Positions 60,336-64,000 of a DNA stretch of 64,000 bases are shown one piece after another. The position numbers were made by a program, and so were the translations under genes. Within the stretch, counting starts at the first letter, position 1; the number at the start of each line of letters is the position of its first letter. The notes beneath the pieces are model-generated. The model had not been told where the DNA came from, searched no databases, and was given only the letters and a program-made list of their open reading frames with translations. This DNA is from Epsilonproteobacteria bacterium UBA4036 (lineage in GTDB: Bacteria; Campylobacterota; Campylobacteria; Campylobacterales; Arcobacteraceae): contig DGAG01000003.1 in NCBI GenBank assembly GCA_002382325.1, forward strand, positions 98,906 through 162,905. The letters are read 5' to 3'.

Positions 60336-61643
60336 ATGAAAAAAATCGTAAAAATGAGTTTAGTAGCTGCAGTAGCAGTTACTGGTTTAACAACGGCTAA
60401 CGCTAAGCCTCTTGAAGAAGCAATCAAAAACGTAGACGTATCTGGAACTGTTGTATACAGATATGAAGACAGATCATTTGATGATAACGTGGGTGATTCA
60501 TCTTCAAATAACTATAAAATTGGTTTAAACCTTAAATCAAAAGTTAATGATGACGTATCTGCTGTTACAAGATTTTTAGTTGCTAAACCTAATCCAGGTG
60601 GACTTCAAGCAGATGGTGGATTTGCAACATTAGATAATACTACAACAGGTGATAAAAACCCTGAAGTAACATTAAGTAATGTTTATTTTTCATACACTGG
60701 AATTGCAAACACTACAGTTAATGTGGGTAAACAAGGGTTAACAACTCCTTGGACTGTTGCTGTTGATTCTGATGGAAATGAGCAAACAGGTACAGGTATC
60801 TTAGCTCTTACATCTGTAGGTCCAGTTACATTAGCTGCTGCATACTTTAATCAAACAAACCTAGATGTTTCTGGTGACGCTAAAATTAATGGTTCTGAAA
60901 CTTTAGGAGATACATATAATGCTGCAGTAAATGGAATAGCTAAAAACTCTGATTCTTTTACTGGTGTTCCTGCTCAATTAGATGGTGCTGCTAATATTCT
61001 TACTGTTGGTGCTATGGCAAATGTAGGTCCAGTAGCTTTAGATGCTTGGTATTTAGATATGCAAGACTTATTTGATACTTATACAGTTGGTGCTGCTGCT
61101 AAATTTGATTTAGATGCAGTAAAATTAAGTGTTGGTGCAAGACATACAGAGTTAGAATTTGATAAAAAAGTAAATGAAGATTTAGCAAAAGAAGATAACT
61201 CTTTAACAAAAATCATGTTAGGATTAAAAGCTGGAATTTTTGGAGCTAATGTTAACTATGGTTGGACAGATAAACAAGGTGGTTTAGCTGCTTTAGATAA
61301 CGATGCCACTACTGCAATGCAAGGGTGGACTGTACAATTAAATGGTTTTGCGGATGCACAATATTTACAAGTATCAGTTGATGCACAAGTTTTAGAGTCA
61401 TTAAATATTGCTCTTAAATATCACCAATTAGATAAAGATAAAATTGATGGTGCAACTGGAACAAGAGAAAAAGATGCAACAGATACAGAAACATATGTTC
61501 AAGTAACATATGACATGTCTAAAAACTTGTCTACTTACATCAGATTTGGTGAGCAAGAACTTGAAAGAGCTTACACAAAAAATGGTGATGTAAAAGATGC
61601 AGAAGGTACAATTGGAAGATTACAAGTTCAATACTCTTTCTAA
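60336..61643 (+). CDS. Major outer-membrane porin
   Basis: A 435-residue protein. Signal peptide KMSLVAAVAVTGLTTANA (about residues 6-23), then beta-strand-rich barrel with alternating hydrophobic residues and many aspartates, ending in VQYSF with C-terminal Phe, the outer-membrane assembly signal. It resembles Campylobacterota major porins (MOMP/PorA-like). The ATG at 60336 with TTAGGAG is chosen; an upstream frame covers the leader. Codon use is simple and A/T-ending (GCT, GGT, GAT), as for a highly expressed gene. A terminator follows. Confidence 0.88.
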   Translation: MKKIVKMSLVAAVAVTGLTTANAKPLEEAIKNVDVSGTVVYRYEDRSFDDNVGDSSSNNYKIGLNLKSKVNDDVSAVTRFLVAKPNPGGLQADGGFATLDNTTTGDKNPEVTLSNVYFSYTGIANTTVNVGKQGLTTPWTVAVDSDGNEQTGTGILALTSVGPVTLAAAYFNQTNLDVSGDAKINGSETLGDTYNAAVNGIAKNSDSFTGVPAQLDGAANILTVGAMANVGPVALDAWYLDMQDLFDTYTVGAAAKFDLDAVKLSVGARHTELEFDKKVNEDLAKEDNSLTKIMLGLKAGIFGANVNYGWTDKQGGLAALDNDATTAMQGWTVQLNGFADAQYLQVSVDAQVLESLNIALKYHQLDKDKIDGATGTREKDATDTETYVQVTYDMSKNLSTYIRFGEQELERAYTKNGDVKDAEGTIGRLQVQYSF

Positions 61644-61680
61644 TTTGAAAGTGTGAATTTTAGTCAACTACTAAACTCAC

Positions 61681-61714
61681 AAAAAAGCTCAAAGCCTTGG
61701 CTTTGGGCTTTTTT
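61681..61714 (+). terminator. Rho-independent terminator after the porin gene
   Basis: GCTCAAAGCC and GGCTTTGGGC pair around a tight loop and are flanked by A-run and T-run (TTTTTT). It ends the porin transcript and could act in both directions. Confidence 0.85.
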
Positions 61715-61743
61715 GCATTTTGGCTTTCGGAACCTCGAATTTA

Positions 61744-61924
61744 GTTTTCAGCGTTCAGAACATACATTGAGTGTTCAGTGCTCAGAACTCAGTGTTCAGA
61801 AAAAACTAAATCTTAGCACCTAACACCTAACACTGAACTCTGAATACTGATTTCTGAACACTCACTATTATTATCACTTCTTACCTTTCACCTCTCACCA
61901 CTTACCATTTACTACTCACTTTGG
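61744..61924. repeat. Longest degenerate repeat tract (both word families)
   Basis: In the 343-bp gap after the porin gene: CAGCGTTCAG, GAGTGTTCAGTGCTCAG and ACTCAGTGTTCAG on the left, then CACCTAACACCTAACACTG and CTGAACTCTG on the right, then a pyrimidine-rich series (CTTCTTACC, CTCACCACTTACC, CTACTCACT) of the second family. No coding frame; no other feature is seen in this gap. Confidence 0.65.
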
Positions 61925-61986
61925 AGAAACTAATAACCAAATAAGTAAAACTATGCTAATATTTTTCTTTTTTAAAGGAATATAAA

Positions 61987-62604
61987 ATGCTTAAAAAATC
62001 GATTATAACTACCTGTTTAGTTCTTTCTTCTTTGACGTATGCAACGGCTCAAACAACGATGTGTTTTAAACAAAATCATGCCGATTTAATTACCATTGAA
62101 AATACCAAACTCGATGGAGGAGAGTGTGCTTCAAAAAAGAGTTCAAGTGATATGAAAAAAGAGGGTTGGACAATTGCAGATATTAAAATGACACCCAATA
62201 GTTTAGGAACAGATTTTATCTACGTTTTCAAAAAAGAGACCTCTTTGGAAAATGTGAGCGAAGAAGTGTTGATGGATAAATTATATAAAAGAATTGAAAC
62301 CGAAAAAGCAGCCAAAGAAGAAGCAGCTAAAGAAGCTTTATTTGTTGCCAATAAACAAGCGGGTGAAAAACTGTTTACATCTAAGTGTGTGATTTGTCAT
62401 GGGCAAAAAGGTGAACTTAAAGCCAAAGGTGTTTCACGACCCATTAATGAACTTGATCACAATGAATTTCAAGCAGCTATAAGAGACTACAATGTGGGTA
62501 ATAAAGATGGGGTAATGGCCATTTTAATGAAACCTTATGCCAATATGATGGACTATAATGACATTAAAAATGTCTATACTTACTTAAAAAGCATCAATGA
62601 ATAA
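61987..62604 (+). CDS. Periplasmic class I cytochrome c
   Basis: A 205-residue protein. Signal peptide (residues 1-21), a beta domain (CFKQNHADLITIENTKLDGG; two Cys may form a disulfide), a helical lysine/glutamate-rich linker (about 97-120), then a cytochrome c domain with heme site KCVICHGQKG (about 134-142) and distal Met candidates in AILMKPYANMMDYND. Probably an electron carrier. Physical linkage to a redox enzyme is not seen here. Confidence 0.85.
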   Translation: MLKKSIITTCLVLSSLTYATAQTTMCFKQNHADLITIENTKLDGGECASKKSSSDMKKEGWTIADIKMTPNSLGTDFIYVFKKETSLENVSEEVLMDKLYKRIETEKAAKEEAAKEALFVANKQAGEKLFTSKCVICHGQKGELKAKGVSRPINELDHNEFQAAIRDYNVGNKDGVMAILMKPYANMMDYNDIKNVYTYLKSINE

Positions 62605-62606
62605 TT

Positions 62607-62673
62607 AAGTAACAAGTAACGAGTGACAAGAAAACGGTTTTGCTTGTTACTTGTCGCTCGTCACTTGTTACTT
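62607..62673. repeat. Long near-perfect inverted repeat before prfB
   Basis: The 24-nt arm at 62607-62630 (starting AAGTAACAAGTAACGAG) pairs with 62650-62673 (ending CACTTGTTACTT) with 22 of 24 matches; loop of 19 nt. It sits between the cytochrome stop and the prfB ribosome site (AAAGGA), so it can terminate or attenuate transcription into prfB. Confidence 0.8.
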
Positions 62674-62694
62674 CAAAAAGAACAAAGGAACACA

Positions 62695-63789
62695 ATGGAT
62701 GCTTATGAGTACTCTGAACTTCTAAAGCTACTGAATAAAAAACTTAACAACATACGAGATATTTTAAAACCCGAACAACTCAACACTCGACTTAAAGAGA
62801 TTGAAGCTCTTGAAGCAGAACAAGATTTTTGGAATGATGTCGAAAATGCCACCAAAATCGGAATTGAAAAAAACAGAGTTTTAGGAAAATTGAATAAATT
62901 CAATAAAGCCAATAAAGCATTAAAAGATACCAATGAACTCTATCAAATGGCATTAGACGATAAAGATGAAGATACCTTAGAGATGTTATATGCCGATGCT
63001 TGCGAGATTGAAAAAATCATTAAATCAACAGAAATTGCGGTGATGCTTTCAAACCCCGATGACAGTTTAAATGCCATAATTTCTATTCATCCAGGAGCTG
63101 GTGGAACGGAAAGCCAAGATTGGGCAAGTATGCTGTACCGAATGTATTTGCGTTGGGCAGAGCGACAAAACTTTAAAGTGGAAGTTCTTGATTATCAAGA
63201 CGGTGAAGAAGCGGGGATCAAAGATGTTTCATTTATCATCAAAGGTGAAAATGCATACGGTTATTTAAAAGCAGAAAATGGGATTCATAGATTAGTGCGT
63301 ATTTCACCTTTTGATTCCAATGCCAAACGACACACTTCGTTTAGTTCAGTTATGGTAAGTCCAGAAATCGATGATGATATTGATATTGTCATTGAAGATA
63401 AAGATATACGAATCGATACCTACAGAGCCAGTGGTGCAGGGGGACAGCACGTCAATAAAACCGAAAGTGCTATAAGAATTACTCATATTGCTACAGGAAT
63501 AGTTGTTCAGTGCCAAAATGACAGAAGTCAGCACAAAAATAAAGCCAGTGCCATGAAGATGTTAAAATCACGATTGTATGAGCTTGAACTTGAAAAACAA
63601 CAAGCCTCTAAAGATGGAGTTGAAAAGAGTGAGAATGGATGGGGACATCAAATCCGTTCATACGTATTGCAACCGTATCAACAAATCAAAGATACCCGAA
63701 GTGGTATTGGATACTCCAATGTCGAAGCCATACTTGACGGCGATATTACTAAAATGATTGAGGATGTTTTAATCGCTACATCTGTTTGA
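62695..63789 (+). CDS. prfB: Peptide chain release factor 2
   Basis: A 364-residue release factor: RF2 tripeptide SPF in RISPFDSNAKRHTSF (about residue 203), and the catalytic GGQ in ASGAGGQHVNKTESAIR (about 245). It stops translation at UGA and UAA. The frame is continuous from the start, so there is no programmed +1 frameshift of the E. coli type. The ATG at 62695 has AAAGGA; a longer frame would read through the inverted repeat and is rejected. Confidence 0.95.
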   Translation: MDAYEYSELLKLLNKKLNNIRDILKPEQLNTRLKEIEALEAEQDFWNDVENATKIGIEKNRVLGKLNKFNKANKALKDTNELYQMALDDKDEDTLEMLYADACEIEKIIKSTEIAVMLSNPDDSLNAIISIHPGAGGTESQDWASMLYRMYLRWAERQNFKVEVLDYQDGEEAGIKDVSFIIKGENAYGYLKAENGIHRLVRISPFDSNAKRHTSFSSVMVSPEIDDDIDIVIEDKDIRIDTYRASGAGGQHVNKTESAIRITHIATGIVVQCQNDRSQHKNKASAMKMLKSRLYELELEKQQASKDGVEKSENGWGHQIRSYVLQPYQQIKDTRSGIGYSNVEAILDGDITKMIEDVLIATSV

Positions 63790-63893
63790 AAAGTGAGTAG
63801 TAAGAAGCGAGTGGTGAGTTGTGACGGAAACAAGTTTCGGTTTCCTATACCTTTTCTTTCTTCACTTCTTACTACTTACCACTCACTACTAAC
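63790..63893. repeat. Degenerate inverted repeat after prfB
   Basis: GTGAGTAGTAAGAAGCGAG on the left, and CTTCTTACTACTTACC with CACTCACTACT on the right, form imperfect inverse arms around GGAAACAAGTTTCGGTTTCC, itself a small hairpin (GGAAAC / GTTTCC). Confidence 0.65.
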
Positions 63894-63900
63894 TTTTTTA

Positions 63901-63923
63901 TTTTGTATATTTTTTATACAAAA
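63901..63923. promoter_or_regulatory. Perfect inverted repeat upstream of the last gene
   Basis: TTTTGTATA and TATACAAAA, 9 bp each, spaced by five T. It could be an operator or a weak terminator for prfB; it lies 66 bp before the next start codon. Confidence 0.45.
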
Positions 63924-63989
63924 CATCTATTCATAAAATATCTTACTTATATTAAAATACATTTAGAAATTATATTTTAAAGGACAAAA

Positions 63990-64000
63990 ATGAGAAACTT
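63990..64000 (+). CDS. Start of an unidentified gene (cut by window end)
   Basis: ATG at 63990 preceded by AAAGGAC at good spacing; only MRN and the next two bases are visible. The product cannot be identified. Confidence 0.4.

Noticed and set aside
58391..61924. CRISPR array from the regular-looking CAGTGTTCAG words
   Set aside because: Units vary in length and sequence, are inverted rather than direct, have no constant spacers, and no cas genes are near.
62623..62694. N-terminal extension of prfB
   Set aside because: It would be translated from the inverted repeat; ATG at 62695 has a good ribosome site and the normal RF2 N-terminus.

Overview
The window looks like a low-GC Campylobacterota (Epsilonproteobacteria) chromosome, most likely Arcobacteraceae or a close relative. 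This rests on low GC, the purC-purS-purQ, gap-pgk-tpiA-fabI and ybgA/phr-type clusters, and a single major porin. Species cannot be fixed from sequence alone. No CRISPR array, rRNA or insertion sequence was seen.

Region 1 to about 26.0 kb is an accessory, defence-rich island. From the left, all on the minus strand, are: a truncated AlbA_2/ATPase-type protein gene; a candidate non-coding RNA carrying a (CA)5 tract; two tandem reverse transcriptases that look like a DRT3 pair (Drt3b-like and Drt3a-like); and a type I restriction-modification operon read in the order HTH-hsdR-hsdS-hsdM. Next comes a small accessory block (10.8-14.0 kb) with two small regulators, two palindromic operator families, small membrane proteins and a Sel1-repeat lipoprotein. 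A tightly packed six-gene plus-strand operon follows (14.27-24.44 kb): Mre11/SbcD-like, Rad50/SbcC-like, an OLD-type ATPase/TOPRIM nuclease and UvrD-like helicase resembling Gabija GajA/GajB, an unrecognised zinc-site protein with a TumE-like C-terminus, and a Cas4-like nuclease fused to an exonuclease fold (DUF2779 type). This operon is the best candidate for a composite, poorly described defence system. The island ends at a tyrosine integrase lying between two identical tRNA-Gly genes, with a severed tRNA 3' end (probably tRNA-Leu) as an attachment-site scar.

Region 26.1-47.3 kb is mostly chromosomal backbone. It holds a rimB-rimK-aspartoacylase-MscS-CorA run; DUF523/DUF1722 with photolyase; mreB; two tandem candidate small RNAs; truD; a minus-strand Mla-type lipid transport operon preceded by a YfgM/BamB-like pair; ctpA; purCSQ; plsC, crcB, tatA and argS.

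Region 47.4-64 kb holds rsfS/nadD, the lower glycolysis block gap-pgk-tpiA with fabI, lysA, a HAD phosphatase, pheA, hisC, dxs, zupT, a ferritin-like gene, the major porin, a cytochrome c and prfB. The gaps here carry an unusual family of degenerate inverted repeats built from short words (CAGTGTTCAGA-like and AGTAACGAGTGACAAG-like), which are not seen left of 47.3 kb. A long 128-bp imperfect palindrome lies after fabI.
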